Source: Chloroflexota bacterium
GTDB lineage: Bacteria; Chloroflexota; Anaerolineae; J036; Brachytrichaceae
Assembly (NCBI GenBank): GCA_023488685.1
Contig: JAMDDR010000391.1
Coordinates: forward strand, 1-40,999
DNA: 40,999 bases
Reading direction: 5' to 3'
Under the pieces are notes generated by a model. That model had not been told where the DNA came from. It searched no databases and saw nothing but the letters and a program-made list of their open reading frames with translations. Positions 26,105-34,576 of this stretch are shown here, piece after piece. How positions within the stretch are numbered: position 1 is the stretch's first letter; the number at the start of each line of letters is the position of its first letter. The translations under genes and the position numbers were made by a program.

Positions 26105-27142
26105 ATGCCGGATTTGAAGTTCAGCACGCACGCTTGCTCAATCTCGGATGAGTGGACCTACAAAGGCATGGACGTGATCTGGCTGGAGAATGATCTGGTC
26201 AGGATCGGTGTGCTGGCCGGGCGCGGCAGCGATATCTTTGAGTTTCACTACAAGCCGGCCAGCGTGGACTTCATGTTGCGCTTACCGCCAGGTATTCGCA
26301 ACCCGCAGCGTGATTTTTCACAGATGCGGGACACGTCGAACCAGTTTGAGGATTACTACTATGGCGGTTGGCAGGAAATCCTGCCCAATAGCCCCACCTT
26401 TGTTTACCGTGGCGCATCCCTGGGCCAACATGGCGAGGTTTCGTTGACACCCTGGCAACATGCATTAATAGAGACTGGGCCCGATCGTGTGTCTGCCAGA
26501 TTGTGGGCGCGGCCATTGCGTGTGCCGGTGCTGATTGAGAAGACGTTGACACTCGATGCCGATACTGCAACATTGCGGATCGATGAGCGGCTCACGAATG
26601 AGGGACGGACGCACCTGGACTTGATGTGGGGGCATCACATCGCATTCGGCCTGCCGTTTTTGCGTGATGGTGCGCTAATCCAAACCAATGCGCAACGCTT
26701 TGTTGCCGATGCCTCCATCCCAGCGCCGCGCCGCTTCAAACCCGATGTGGAGACCGCATGGCCGGCCGCGCCGGGGATCGACGGTATTGAGGACGATGCC
26801 AGCGCTGTGCCGCCGGAAGATGCACCCCCATACAACGATCTCGCCTATCTGTCAGGCTATGATGCCCAGGCCTGGTATGCGATCAAGAGCGCGCGGCACG
26901 GTGTCGGTTTTCGTGTGGCGTGGGATGGCAGGCTTTTCAAGCATGTCTGGTACTGGCAGGAACGCTACGCCTCGCCGGACGCGCCTTGGTGGGGGCGTGC
27001 CTACGCGGTTGCCCTGGAACCGTGGACGACGCGCTATTCGCCCGATGCCGAAGCCTCGATCCAGCGCGGCGAGTGGTTGCACCTGAATGCCGGCCAGACC
27101 ATCACGACACAGTTATCGGCAGCAGCATTCGAGGACGTATAA
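26105..27142 (+). CDS. Aldose 1-epimerase (galactose mutarotase)-like protein, DUF4432 type
   Basis: A 345-residue beta-sandwich protein of the mutarotase superfamily, predicted to interconvert alpha and beta anomers of a sugar before its oxidation. Supporting stretches: VRIGVLAGRGSDIFEFHYKP near the N-terminus, GGWQEILPN, the His-containing MWGHHIAFG at about 190, and WYWQERYASP near the C-terminus; the usual catalytic His and Glu are plausible but I cannot assign them with certainty. Start ATG at 26105 is supported by AGGTGG six bases upstream; an in-frame upstream codon at 26072 is not. It is the first of five co-directional genes (mutarotase, dehydrogenase, lactonase, dehydrogenase, cupin), which supports a sugar-oxidation role. 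Confidence 0.8.
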   Translation: MPDLKFSTHACSISDEWTYKGMDVIWLENDLVRIGVLAGRGSDIFEFHYKPASVDFMLRLPPGIRNPQRDFSQMRDTSNQFEDYYYGGWQEILPNSPTFVYRGASLGQHGEVSLTPWQHALIETGPDRVSARLWARPLRVPVLIEKTLTLDADTATLRIDERLTNEGRTHLDLMWGHHIAFGLPFLRDGALIQTNAQRFVADASIPAPRRFKPDVETAWPAAPGIDGIEDDASAVPPEDAPPYNDLAYLSGYDAQAWYAIKSARHGVGFRVAWDGRLFKHVWYWQERYASPDAPWWGRAYAVALEPWTTRYSPDAEASIQRGEWLHLNAGQTITTQLSAAAFEDV

Positions 27143-27222
27143 CGGCAAATGGCCTAAGATTGACAGTGGAGACAGACATCCAACTTGCATTTTCAATCTC
27201 ATATTTCCATTCACTCTTAACA

Positions 27223-27999
27223 ATGACAGACTCTATTTCACAACCAACGAAAGTCGCAGTAATCACCGGTGCCGGTCAGGGCATCGGCAAAGCGATTGCC
27301 ACTCACCTGGCGGTCGATGGCTTTGCCATCGTGATCGCTGACGTGCGTGAGGAAGTCGCCCAGAAGACGGCAAATGAGTTAAGCCAACAAGGATTCCGTG
27401 CGATGCCGTCCCGCACCGATGTGTCTGATCCGCACGCGTGTGATGAGATGGTTGCGCGGGCCGTGGACCAACTCGGGCGTGTGGACGTGCTGGTCAACAG
27501 TGCGGGTATCAGCAAACCTGGCCCGTCTCTGGATGTCACGCCGGAAGACTGGCAGCGCATGATGAATATCCAACTGAACGGTACGTTCTACTCCTGCCAG
27601 GCCGCAGGCCGTCAGATGGTCAAGCAAGGGTGGGGTGGTTGTATCGTCAATATCACCTCGGTCACCGCCCAGGCTGCATTCCCCCAGCGCGCCTCGTACT
27701 GTACGGCAAAGGCGGGCGTCGATATGCTGACAAAGGTGCTGGCGATCGAGTGGGCGCAATACAACATCCGCGTGAACGCGGTAGGCCCGTCGCATACAGA
27801 AACGGAGATGACAAAAACACTCGTAGCGAAAGGGATGTATGCGCTTGATACCGTCACGAAACGCATCCCGATGGGCCGGCTGGCAAGTGTGGACGACATC
27901 GCCAATGGTGTGTCGTTCCTATGTTCGGATAAAGCCAGCTTCATTACGGGCCATGCGTTGTACGTGGACGGAGGCTACCTGGCGTACGGGTATTTCTGA
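27223..27999 (+). CDS. Short-chain dehydrogenase/reductase (sugar dehydrogenase-like)
   Basis: A classical 258-residue SDR, NAD(P)-dependent. Cofactor motif TGAGQGIG at residues 15-22, NSAG in the fourth strand, catalytic Ser in NITSVT, and YCTAK with Y159 and K163. The acidic residue at the end of the second strand (IADVREE) favours NAD. The C-terminal tail GHALYVDGGY is typical of sugar and polyol SDRs. I set the start at 27223; a frame open upstream to 26920 overlaps the mutarotase gene and lacks SDR character. It lies 80 bases after the mutarotase and 49 bases before the lactonase. Probable step: oxidation of an aldose to a lactone; the exact sugar cannot be read. Confidence 0.9.
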   Translation: MTDSISQPTKVAVITGAGQGIGKAIATHLAVDGFAIVIADVREEVAQKTANELSQQGFRAMPSRTDVSDPHACDEMVARAVDQLGRVDVLVNSAGISKPGPSLDVTPEDWQRMMNIQLNGTFYSCQAAGRQMVKQGWGGCIVNITSVTAQAAFPQRASYCTAKAGVDMLTKVLAIEWAQYNIRVNAVGPSHTETEMTKTLVAKGMYALDTVTKRIPMGRLASVDDIANGVSFLCSDKASFITGHALYVDGGYLAYGYF

Positions 28000-28038
28000 T
28001 TTTAGATTTTGGATTTGGGATTTTAGATTGCGGATTGC
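27998..28038. repeat. GATTTTAGATT tandem repeat between SDR and lactonase genes
   Basis: Two imperfect 20-base units, GATTTTAGATTTTGGATTTG (27998-28017) and GATTTTAGATTGCGGATTGC (28019-28038). Low-complexity GATT-rich repeats of this kind recur in spacers of some filamentous bacteria. Unit one starts inside the SDR stop codon. Confidence 0.7.
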
Positions 28039-28048
28039 AGGTGGACTT

Positions 28049-28903
28049 ATGCCATTGATCAATCTGGCGCAGGCGGAAGTGTTCGTTGACGGGTTGGATC
28101 ATCCAGAGGGGATCGCGCTCGGTCCCGACGGCAGGATCTATGCCGGTGGTGAACAGGGGCAGGTGTACCGGGTGGATCGTATGACACGGCAGGTTGAACA
28201 GTTCGCCACAACGGTGGGGCTAAACCTGGGCCTCGCGCACGATGCAGACTGTAATACATACATGTGCAACCCCGGCGCACGCGCGGTGCAGAAAATCACA
28301 CCAGAGGGAGCCGTGAGCGTGTACAGCACTGGTGACGGAGACCGCCGGATGATCAACCCCAATTACCCGGCGTTTGACCCACAAGGCAATCTGTTCGTGT
28401 GTGATTCAGGCGGCTGGAAGAAAGACAATGGCTGTGTATGGAGTATCGCACCCGATGGGCGTGCGACGGTGATCGATACCGTGTGCGCGCAATTTCCCAA
28501 TGGATGCGCCGTAAGCCCCAATGGCAGGTATCTGTACATGGCGCTGTCACTCAACGAGCCACGTGTCACGCGTTTCCGGATCGAGGCTGGCAAGAAGGCC
28601 GGCCCGGTGGAAGTTGTCGCGCAGTTGCCGCGCACGGTGCCGGATGGGCTGGCGTTCTGTGCCGACGGCAGCTTGCTCGTGTCTTGCTACCGCCCGGACG
28701 CCATCTATTGCATCATGCCTAGCGGCGATATCGCGGTTGTCATGGAGGATTACGAAGGCACCCTGCTTGGCGCACCGACGAATGTGTGCTTTGCCGGTAC
28801 GGATCTATCAATCCTGATGTGGGCCAATTTGGGCCGGTGGCACCTGGGGATGAATGCGCACACGGGTTTGAGAGGGGCGGGGGTGTTTTATCCTAAACTG
28901 TAA
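28049..28903 (+). CDS. SMP-30/gluconolactonase-family sugar lactonase
   Basis: A 284-residue six-bladed beta-propeller hydrolase expected to open a sugar lactone with a divalent metal. Seen: VDGLDHPEGIALGPDGRIYA near the start with the metal-binding Glu in HPEG, LFVCDSGGWKKDNGCVW, FPNGCAVSPNGRYLYM, and PDGLAFCADGSLLVSC with the conserved Asp. The length is normal for the family. The start ATG at 28049 has AGGTGG nine bases upstream; an overlapping upstream frame at 27839 belongs to no gene. It lies just after a putative sugar dehydrogenase, matching the order dehydrogenase then lactonase in non-phosphorylative sugar pathways. Confidence 0.9.
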   Translation: MPLINLAQAEVFVDGLDHPEGIALGPDGRIYAGGEQGQVYRVDRMTRQVEQFATTVGLNLGLAHDADCNTYMCNPGARAVQKITPEGAVSVYSTGDGDRRMINPNYPAFDPQGNLFVCDSGGWKKDNGCVWSIAPDGRATVIDTVCAQFPNGCAVSPNGRYLYMALSLNEPRVTRFRIEAGKKAGPVEVVAQLPRTVPDGLAFCADGSLLVSCYRPDAIYCIMPSGDIAVVMEDYEGTLLGAPTNVCFAGTDLSILMWANLGRWHLGMNAHTGLRGAGVFYPKL

Positions 28904-28997
28904 TGGATGAATGGACGATGGTTTGCGTGCTGGTTTGAATGTTGATTTAAGCATTGGTAAGTTGGTGTATTTGATTTAGAGCGGTGGAGGTATTGGC

Positions 28998-29774
28998 GTG
29001 CGATTTGAAGGTAAGGTGGCGCTGGTGACCGGTGGGGCGAAGGGGATTGGCCGCGCAGCAGTCGAGGGGTTCAGCCGCGAAGGGGCAGCGGTGGTGATCG
29101 CGGATATCGACGAGGCCGAAGGGAATGCGCTGGCGGCTGCGTTGCCGCGCGCCTGTTTCGTGCGCACCGATGTGACGAAAATGGCTGATGCCGAGCACGC
29201 GGTGCAGGCAGCCGTCGAAGCGTTTGGCGGGCTGGATATCCTGTTTAGTAACGCCGGCATCGTCATGTACAGCCTGATCGAGAATGTGACCGAAGCGCAC
29301 TACGAGCGCGAGATGGGCGTGAACTTCAAGGGTCACGCGTGGATGTGCAAGTATGCGGTGCCACAGATGCGCCGGCGCGGGGGCGGCGCCATCGTATGCA
29401 CATCCTCGGTGCAGGCACTGGCTACGCAGACTACCGTGCCGATTTACGCAGCCAGCAAGGCAGCGACCCTGGCATTGGTAAAGGCCGTGGCTGTGGATCA
29501 CGCCCACGAGAACATTCGTGTGAATGCTATTCTGCCTGCGTCGGTTGATTCACCCATGTTGCGTGGTGCAGCCAGGCAATTGGCGCCGGATGATGTGGAT
29601 GGGATGATTGCCCAGTGGGGGAAGATGCATCCCATAGGTCGTGTCATTACGATGGAGGAAGTTGCCAGGTTGGTGCTTTTCCTGTGCAGCGCTGATGCCA
29701 GCGCCCTCACGGGCGGCGCATACCTCGTCGACGGTGGCTTGATGGCGAAACTACCGGTCGTTTTACCCGAATAG
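28998..29774 (+). CDS. Short-chain dehydrogenase/reductase
   Basis: A second classical SDR (258 residues) in the same operon. TGGAKGIG at residues 11-18, ADIDEAEG (acidic residue favouring NAD), SNAG, catalytic Ser in VCTSSVQ, YAASK with Y150 and K154. It uses a GTG start at 28998, supported by GGAGGT nine bases upstream. It shares with its neighbour only the family fold, so it likely handles a different substrate, such as a keto-deoxy sugar acid or a second hydroxyl oxidation; this is inferred from context. The cupin gene starts 16 bases after its stop. Confidence 0.9.
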   Translation: MRFEGKVALVTGGAKGIGRAAVEGFSREGAAVVIADIDEAEGNALAAALPRACFVRTDVTKMADAEHAVQAAVEAFGGLDILFSNAGIVMYSLIENVTEAHYEREMGVNFKGHAWMCKYAVPQMRRRGGGAIVCTSSVQALATQTTVPIYAASKAATLALVKAVAVDHAHENIRVNAILPASVDSPMLRGAARQLAPDDVDGMIAQWGKMHPIGRVITMEEVARLVLFLCSADASALTGGAYLVDGGLMAKLPVVLPE

Positions 29775-29789
29775 AGATTGGAGAAAACT

Positions 29790-30494
29790 ATGAATACCCC
29801 CGACTTCCGGGAATGGATGAAGCAACCCTTGATCTGGACCGAGCGCATCCGCTCGCGCGCGTTGGTGTGGACGCCAGATGCGCATTGGTTTATCAACGAT
29901 CCCTTGGGTCCATTGCCGCATGCGCACGACGATGCAACTGAGATCATCTATATCGCCGCCGGCCAGATGGACATCCAGGTGGGCGAGAGTAAGCAGCGCG
30001 TCGGTCCAGGCGATCTGCTGTTCATGCCACCCGATCGTTATCATAACTACTGGCTGGTGGGCGATGAGACGGCCTGCATGTATGTGTTGGTGACGCCGAA
30101 TCATAAGCAGGCACGCTGGCGGTACAAGGATTTCAAGCCGGGTGCGTTCGAGGGTCATGCGCCCGTGGCGAATGCGTTCCTGGGCGAGCCAATGCCCTCG
30201 GACGAACGAATCAGCGTAAACGTGCGCGAGCTGGCGCCGGGTGCCGACAGCGGTCAGAGTGTTGAGAGTGTAAGGGAGAAGATGATCTACGTTTTGGAGG
30301 GTAATGCTGAGATTGTGATCGAGCGCATGCGCGGCCCGCTAAAACCGAACGACTCTCAGCACGTGCCGGCGACGCACCATCACTGCATCGTGAACGCTGG
30401 TGATATGCCCCTCAAGTACTTCGAATTCGTGTGTTTCGATCCGACTGCGCCAGTCGCTGTCCGTCCCGAAGATGCTCACCTGGTCAAGGAGTGA
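29790..30494 (+). CDS. Bicupin domain protein
   Basis: 234 residues with two cupin barrels. The first has a full metal motif: PHAHDDATEIIYIAAG (two His and a Glu) and the later PPDRYHNYW with the fourth ligand His. The second barrel begins near ISVNVRELAPGADS and contains EKMIYVLEGNAEIV and ATHHHCIVNAGDMPL with His residues in the second-motif position. Cupins of this type act as isomerases, dioxygenases or sugar-binding proteins. GGAG eight bases upstream favours the ATG at 29790; a TTG at 29778 is open in frame too. Last gene of the five-gene operon; convergent with the VTT gene. Confidence 0.85.
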   Translation: MNTPDFREWMKQPLIWTERIRSRALVWTPDAHWFINDPLGPLPHAHDDATEIIYIAAGQMDIQVGESKQRVGPGDLLFMPPDRYHNYWLVGDETACMYVLVTPNHKQARWRYKDFKPGAFEGHAPVANAFLGEPMPSDERISVNVRELAPGADSGQSVESVREKMIYVLEGNAEIVIERMRGPLKPNDSQHVPATHHHCIVNAGDMPLKYFEFVCFDPTAPVAVRPEDAHLVKE

Positions 30495-30530
30495 TTGCTT
30501 TCCTGGAATGCTATGCCCTTACTTGTTGTG

Positions 30531-31151
30531 TCAGTGGATGTTCATGAGTTGTTGTAGGAATGGCAAGCCGCCCATGCAGGCATATGCCGTGACGCCCAGG
30601 CGGAGCGCCTTCCCCAACCACGCGGCAACTACGAACCGAATCACGGGCATCTTCAGGATGCCGGCGATCATTCCCCCCACGTCAAAGAGAGGGTTGGGAA
30701 TAGCCGCGAGGATGAAGATGGCCAACATGCCGTGCCGGCGCATAAAGTCTTCCAAGCGCCGGTAGAGCTTTCCCTCCGGCAGAACGGCTGCGCCACCGTA
30801 ACCCGCGTAATAGCCGGTTAATTCACCCAACGATGCGCCAAGCCCTGCAATCAGGCCCACCAGGACAGGCCCATACACGATGCCCGCCGCACACGCCACC
30901 ACGAACGCCGGTGCAGGGATGATGATGGTCGCGTTGCCGATGATACTCACCAGGAACAGACCAATGTAGCCTGCGTTTCCCAGCTTCTGAAGATCGTTGC
31001 GATAGTGCGTCGTGATGACGATGATAGTGACACTCACCGCAACGGCCAGCAACAAGGTGACAACACCCTTTAACCGTGAGGCGGATGGCGCGGGTTCCCG
31101 TGAGGTGGGCGCCGGAATGGTGGGTTGTGCCGTCTGAATTTCTTGGCTCAT
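30531..31151 (-). CDS. VTT-domain (DedA/TVP38-like) membrane protein
   Basis: 206 residues with about five membrane segments. The VTT/SNARE-associated signature is visible: IIIPAPAFVVACAAGIVYGP, the re-entrant loop GLGASLGELTGYYAGYGG with conserved Gly and Glu, and AIPNPLFDVGGMIAGILKMP. Members of this superfamily are thought to act as lipid scramblases or flippases, or to support membrane proton homeostasis; the specific role here is unknown. The N-terminal 30 residues are Pro/Ser-rich and polar. Transcribed toward the cupin gene and preceded upstream by the terminator of the lipoprotein gene. Confidence 0.85.
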   Translation of the reverse strand: MSQEIQTAQPTIPAPTSREPAPSASRLKGVVTLLLAVAVSVTIIVITTHYRNDLQKLGNAGYIGLFLVSIIGNATIIIPAPAFVVACAAGIVYGPVLVGLIAGLGASLGELTGYYAGYGGAAVLPEGKLYRRLEDFMRRHGMLAIFILAAIPNPLFDVGGMIAGILKMPVIRFVVAAWLGKALRLGVTAYACMGGLPFLQQLMNIH

Positions 31152-31212
31152 TGCTGTATCAGTTTACGTTCACGGGCAGATGCTATAGGAATGGGCGCGT
31201 CTGCCTGGTGCA

Positions 31213-31243
31213 TTATAAAGGGCGGCTTGCGACAAGCCGCCCT
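31213..31243 (-). terminator. Intrinsic terminator after the adhesin-like lipoprotein gene
   Basis: On the minus strand the perfect 11-bp stem AGGGCGGCTTG/CAAGCCGCCCT with a three-base loop (31243-31219) is followed by TTTATAATG. It starts 30 bases beyond the lipoprotein stop at 31273 and precedes the VTT gene. Confidence 0.75.
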
Positions 31244-31272
31244 GGCGATGCGACGCCGTTACCACTGCCGCA

Positions 31273-32148
31273 TCATTTGCCGGTCTGCAGGTTGACCGTG
31301 CCTACGCCGATTTCCATCGTGATATTGACTTTCGGGCCTGACGAATTCTCCCATTCAGGCGAAGTGTACTCCTTGCTGCTGGCATTCCAGTCACCACTCT
31401 TGGTGGCCGCCACCGCGTTCTGCATGGTCACGCGCACCGGGTTGCCGCCGGAGTTGATCGTAACCGTGGCCGCGCCGCCTTCGATCGTCAGATTCAAATC
31501 CTGAGACAGTGTACCGTCAAAGTACAGCGTCAGGTTGCCCGCGCCGACCGTGGCTACGCCATTGTTCACGTTCGCGTTGCCCAGGCCGCGAATGGTCAGA
31601 TTACCGGCGCCCACGTCGCAGCGAAAGTTGCTCATGCTTTCTGGGTTCGGAGCCGTGAACTGCACGCTGGCGTCAGCCGCGCCCTGCCGCCAGTTCAGGC
31701 TACGCAGCGATAGTCCACCGAGATCCCAGGTACTCCTGCTTGCACCGGTGTTTACAGTTAGATTCATCGGCATGCCCCGGCCAAGCGAGAGCTTCCAGAT
31801 GTTGCGCACGTCGCTCGGGGGGATGCCCGCGACCTCGTCCATACGGATCGTCACACGGTTGCCGTTCGTGGTCACCACAGGTTTGTACTCGGGGACGTTA
31901 TACTCCACCGTCCCCTGCACCAGGCCTTCCGCCTTGGCGTCGACGTTCACTTCAGCCGCCGCGGGTGAGAGCTCGACATCCCACACATTTGATGTGTTTT
32001 CAGGCATCGGCACATTGATCGTCTCGGTCTGCATGGGGCCGGTCTTCAGCCGTCTGATGTTCACGTCGCCAATGTTGATGCTGCAGCCGGTCATTGCAAT
32101 CAGGCTGAGTCCCGCCAGCACTGCTGTTGTCATCTGATATTTGCTCAT
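31273..32148 (-). CDS. Lipoprotein with a toast-rack-type (LiaF/DUF2154-like) beta domain
   Basis: 291 residues. Signal peptide with lipobox IAMTGC, then a repetitive beta-solenoid or toast-rack domain: the WDVELSPAAAEVNVDAKAEG stretch, repeated VGAGNLT units (DVGAGNLTIRGLGNANV and TVGAGNLTLYFDG) and IEGGAATVTINSG. These short glycine-rich rungs resemble the C-terminal domain of LiaF and bacterial adhesin-like proteins. Start ATG at 32148 follows GGAG by eight bases; an upstream open frame to 32208 is unlikely. A strong terminator follows the gene, so it is probably a single transcript. A membrane-stress sensor is the LiaF role, but no LiaRS-type pair is adjacent; the kinase at 39938 is 8 kb away. 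Confidence 0.75.
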   Translation of the reverse strand: MSKYQMTTAVLAGLSLIAMTGCSINIGDVNIRRLKTGPMQTETINVPMPENTSNVWDVELSPAAAEVNVDAKAEGLVQGTVEYNVPEYKPVVTTNGNRVTIRMDEVAGIPPSDVRNIWKLSLGRGMPMNLTVNTGASRSTWDLGGLSLRSLNWRQGAADASVQFTAPNPESMSNFRCDVGAGNLTIRGLGNANVNNGVATVGAGNLTLYFDGTLSQDLNLTIEGGAATVTINSGGNPVRVTMQNAVAATKSGDWNASSKEYTSPEWENSSGPKVNITMEIGVGTVNLQTGK

Positions 32149-32251
32149 GGTGTGTTCTCCTGCTTTGTATACGGACAGACCGCGAGTTGGGTTGTAAAAA
32201 AGTGGCACTCAAACTTACTCCCCATGTCGAGAGGCATTAAGATTTGCCCGT

Positions 32252-33277
32252 ATGAATGCAATGATGGAAAATCCGATCTCCGACGAGTGGGTGTTGTCTG
32301 ACCCGGCAGAGCAAGGTATTGATCCTGCATTGTTCACTCAGGCGTACGCAGACGCTGCAAAGGTGCCGTCGTTACGTAGTTTGCTGGTGGTGCGGTATGG
32401 CCACCTGGTCGGCGAACGCTATTATGGAAGGCAGGATCAGCACACGGTCCTCAACATCAAGTCTGTGTCCAAGAGTATTCTGTCGGCGCTTGTGAGCATC
32501 GCACTACGCGAAGGTTTTCTGACCAGCCTCGATCAAACGGTGGCCGAATTATTGCCCGAGTATTTTGGGCCGCATATCAACCCGCGTAAGAGGGAAATGA
32601 CGCTGCGGCATCTGTTGACCATGAGCGCCGGCCTGCGCTGGGTCGAGGATGCAAACCACCTGCGACCCTGGCAACAAAGCTCGGACTGGGTCAAGTATGC
32701 GCTGGACCGGCCGTTGGCGGGCCCTCCCGGCCGGCGGTTTAACTACAACACGATGCTGACACATCTCGTGTCTGTAATCCTGGCGCGTGTTTCGGGGATG
32801 AGCACGTACACCTTTGCAGATGAGTATCTTCTGGGTGTGCTAGGCATCAGCATCAAGCCCTGGACGACGGACCCCGGCGGTTACTTTATCGGTGGCACCG
32901 ACATTCAACTCACGGCGCGCGAGATGGCGAAAATTGGGCAACTATACCTGGGGCAGGGCGCCTGGAACGGGGCGCAACTTATTCCGGCGGACTGGGTGCG
33001 CGAATCCACCCGGCCACAGATCGCATTACGCCATCACGGTTTCTGGCATCCCGCTTATACAGATTATGGCTACTATTGGTGGCTGAGGAAGCTGCGCGGC
33101 GCCAATGCCTTCGTCGCCTCAGGTTATGGTGGGCAATTGATTATCGTTGTGCCCAGTCTGGACGTCGTCGTCGTGACCACGGCAGATGCGGACGTTCCAC
33201 ACGCGACCGTGATGCAGCAATCGAACAGGATCGAGGATTTCGTCGAAACGTCAGTCCTCTCAACGATACAGGAGTAA
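32252..33277 (+). CDS. Serine hydrolase, beta-lactamase class C/EstB family
   Basis: 341 residues, cytoplasmic by sequence since no signal peptide is seen. The catalytic S-x-x-K is SVSK (S71, K74). A Tyr/Asn motif FNYNTML is near 163-169, and GYGGQLIIVVP occupies the position of the third motif. RHLLTMSAGLRWVEDANH is also typical of the family. Such proteins are usually esterases or peptidases rather than true beta-lactamases. It lies seven bases before the esterase gene, so the two are co-transcribed. Start ATG at 32252 has no clear ribosome site; MMENPIS at 32261 is an alternative. Confidence 0.88.
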   Translation: MNAMMENPISDEWVLSDPAEQGIDPALFTQAYADAAKVPSLRSLLVVRYGHLVGERYYGRQDQHTVLNIKSVSKSILSALVSIALREGFLTSLDQTVAELLPEYFGPHINPRKREMTLRHLLTMSAGLRWVEDANHLRPWQQSSDWVKYALDRPLAGPPGRRFNYNTMLTHLVSVILARVSGMSTYTFADEYLLGVLGISIKPWTTDPGGYFIGGTDIQLTAREMAKIGQLYLGQGAWNGAQLIPADWVRESTRPQIALRHHGFWHPAYTDYGYYWWLRKLRGANAFVASGYGGQLIIVVPSLDVVVVTTADADVPHATVMQQSNRIEDFVETSVLSTIQE

Positions 33278-33283
33278 CTATCA

Positions 33284-34021
33284 ATGGCAGTGCTTACGAT
33301 CGAGCTTAAGAGCGAATCACTGGCCAAATCGACAACGGTTAAGGTGGTGCTGAACCAGGATGCCAAGCCACCCTATCCCACCTTTTATCTGCTACATGGT
33401 CTGTCTGATAATGAGTCGATCTGGACGCGCCGCACATCCATCGAACGTTACGCAGAACAATATCCGTTCCTTATCGTTATGCCTGATGGCGGGCGCGCCT
33501 GGTACTGTGACTCCCGGCTTGGTCATTACGAGACGTTTATTACACAGGAACTGGTCACATTCATCGACAAGCTATTCCCAACACGTAAACAGGCACAGTA
33601 CCGGGCCATCGGCGGCCTATCGATGGGTGGCTATGGCGCACTAAAACTTGGCTTGAAATACCCGCGCATCTACGGCTCCATCAGCGGACACTCCTCGGCA
33701 GTGGGCTTTCTCCATACGTGGGGATTGAATGGTGAAACAGATATCCCCGAAGTGCCCCTCATCGCCAGTGACCTTGATCCCAAAGCCAACGACATCTACG
33801 AACTGGCGATGAAGTGCCCGGCGGATACTCGCCCACACCTTTATTTCGACTGCGGCCGCGACGACTTTCTCTACCAGGAGAACGAAGCCTTTGCCCGCTT
33901 CCTGCGCAAGCAGAAAATCCCACATACCTACCGGCGTTTTGATGGCGTTCACGATTGGGCCTACTGGGATACCCATATCCAAGATGCGCTGAAGTTCCAC
34001 GCCAAGGCAATGGGGCTATAG
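33284..34021 (+). CDS. Alpha/beta-hydrolase esterase (esterase D/putative feruloyl-type)
   Basis: 245 residues of the Esterase D/antigen-85-like group. The oxyanion region is FYLLHGLSDNESIW, the nucleophile elbow GLSMGGYG with S113, the acid residue in LYFDCGRDDFLY, and the His in GVHDWAYWDTH near the C-terminus, so the triad appears complete. Start ATG at 33284 follows a GGAG by about eight bases. It forms a two-gene unit with the serine hydrolase just upstream. Substrates of this group include acylated sugars and S-formylglutathione; the glutathione-specific motif cannot be confirmed. Convergent with the VOC gene, 11 bases away. Confidence 0.88.
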   Translation: MAVLTIELKSESLAKSTTVKVVLNQDAKPPYPTFYLLHGLSDNESIWTRRTSIERYAEQYPFLIVMPDGGRAWYCDSRLGHYETFITQELVTFIDKLFPTRKQAQYRAIGGLSMGGYGALKLGLKYPRIYGSISGHSSAVGFLHTWGLNGETDIPEVPLIASDLDPKANDIYELAMKCPADTRPHLYFDCGRDDFLYQENEAFARFLRKQKIPHTYRRFDGVHDWAYWDTHIQDALKFHAKAMGL

Positions 34022-34032
34022 CCGTAAGCTTT

Positions 34033-34500
34033 CTACCGGAAGTTCTCCAGCAACTCCAGGAGAACGCCCAGGCGTGGCTCGCCATCTGTGTAGGCGTAAC
34101 GACCGCCGGTGTAGTCGCCGCGCTGGATCAGGGGCACGCCCTTGTCCGTCAAATAAATGATTTTTTCGTCCATGCCCTTGATCTCAAAGGCAATGTGATG
34201 TACCCCTTCGCCGTGCGTGTCGAGGAACTCCTGCCACGTACTGGGTGCGCCGACCGGCTCGATGAGTTCGATGGACACCTGGCCGCACTTGAAGAAACAA
34301 AGCTTGGCGCGCGCCTCCGATGGCTGGCCGCGGTATTGTGTGTGTGCGTGCTCCAATGAGTCCGTGAGATTGACCGGCGGCACAGGGACGCCAAAGACAT
34401 CGGCATACGCGCGCGCAGATTTCTCGATATCGCGCACGACCAATCCGATCTGTGTGACTGTCATCGTGCCAAGGCCGTTTGTAGTGGTTGTGTCAGACAT
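34033..34500 (-). CDS. VOC-family protein (methylmalonyl-CoA epimerase/glyoxalase-like)
   Basis: 155 residues with two beta-alpha-beta-beta-beta units of the vicinal oxygen chelate fold. The first His-like metal site is TQIGLVVRDIEKS (a Gln or Ile in place of a usual His), then VSIELIEP with Glu, GEGVHHIAFEIKGMDE with the second His and GVLLELLEN with the last Glu. The arrangement is closest to methylmalonyl-CoA epimerase and lactoylglutathione lyase, but the first ligand is not a clear His, so the reaction is uncertain. Start ATG at 34500 has GGAGGT nine bases upstream; a longer frame to 34605 overlaps the UbiB-like gene. Divergent from that gene, with a 76-base gap for both promoters. Confidence 0.82.
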   Translation of the reverse strand: MSDTTTTNGLGTMTVTQIGLVVRDIEKSARAYADVFGVPVPPVNLTDSLEHAHTQYRGQPSEARAKLCFFKCGQVSIELIEPVGAPSTWQEFLDTHGEGVHHIAFEIKGMDEKIIYLTDKGVPLIQRGDYTGGRYAYTDGEPRLGVLLELLENFR

Positions 34501-34576
34501 GGGGAATGACCTCCTGGATTTGAAGCGTACCGGACGACAAACGTACGGCGATAGAAGGATTATACTGAGTTGAGCC

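Noticed and set aside
32252..33277. Antibiotic-resistance beta-lactamase
   Set aside because: No signal peptide and no KTG motif; the EstB-like pattern and linked esterase point to an esterase or peptidase.
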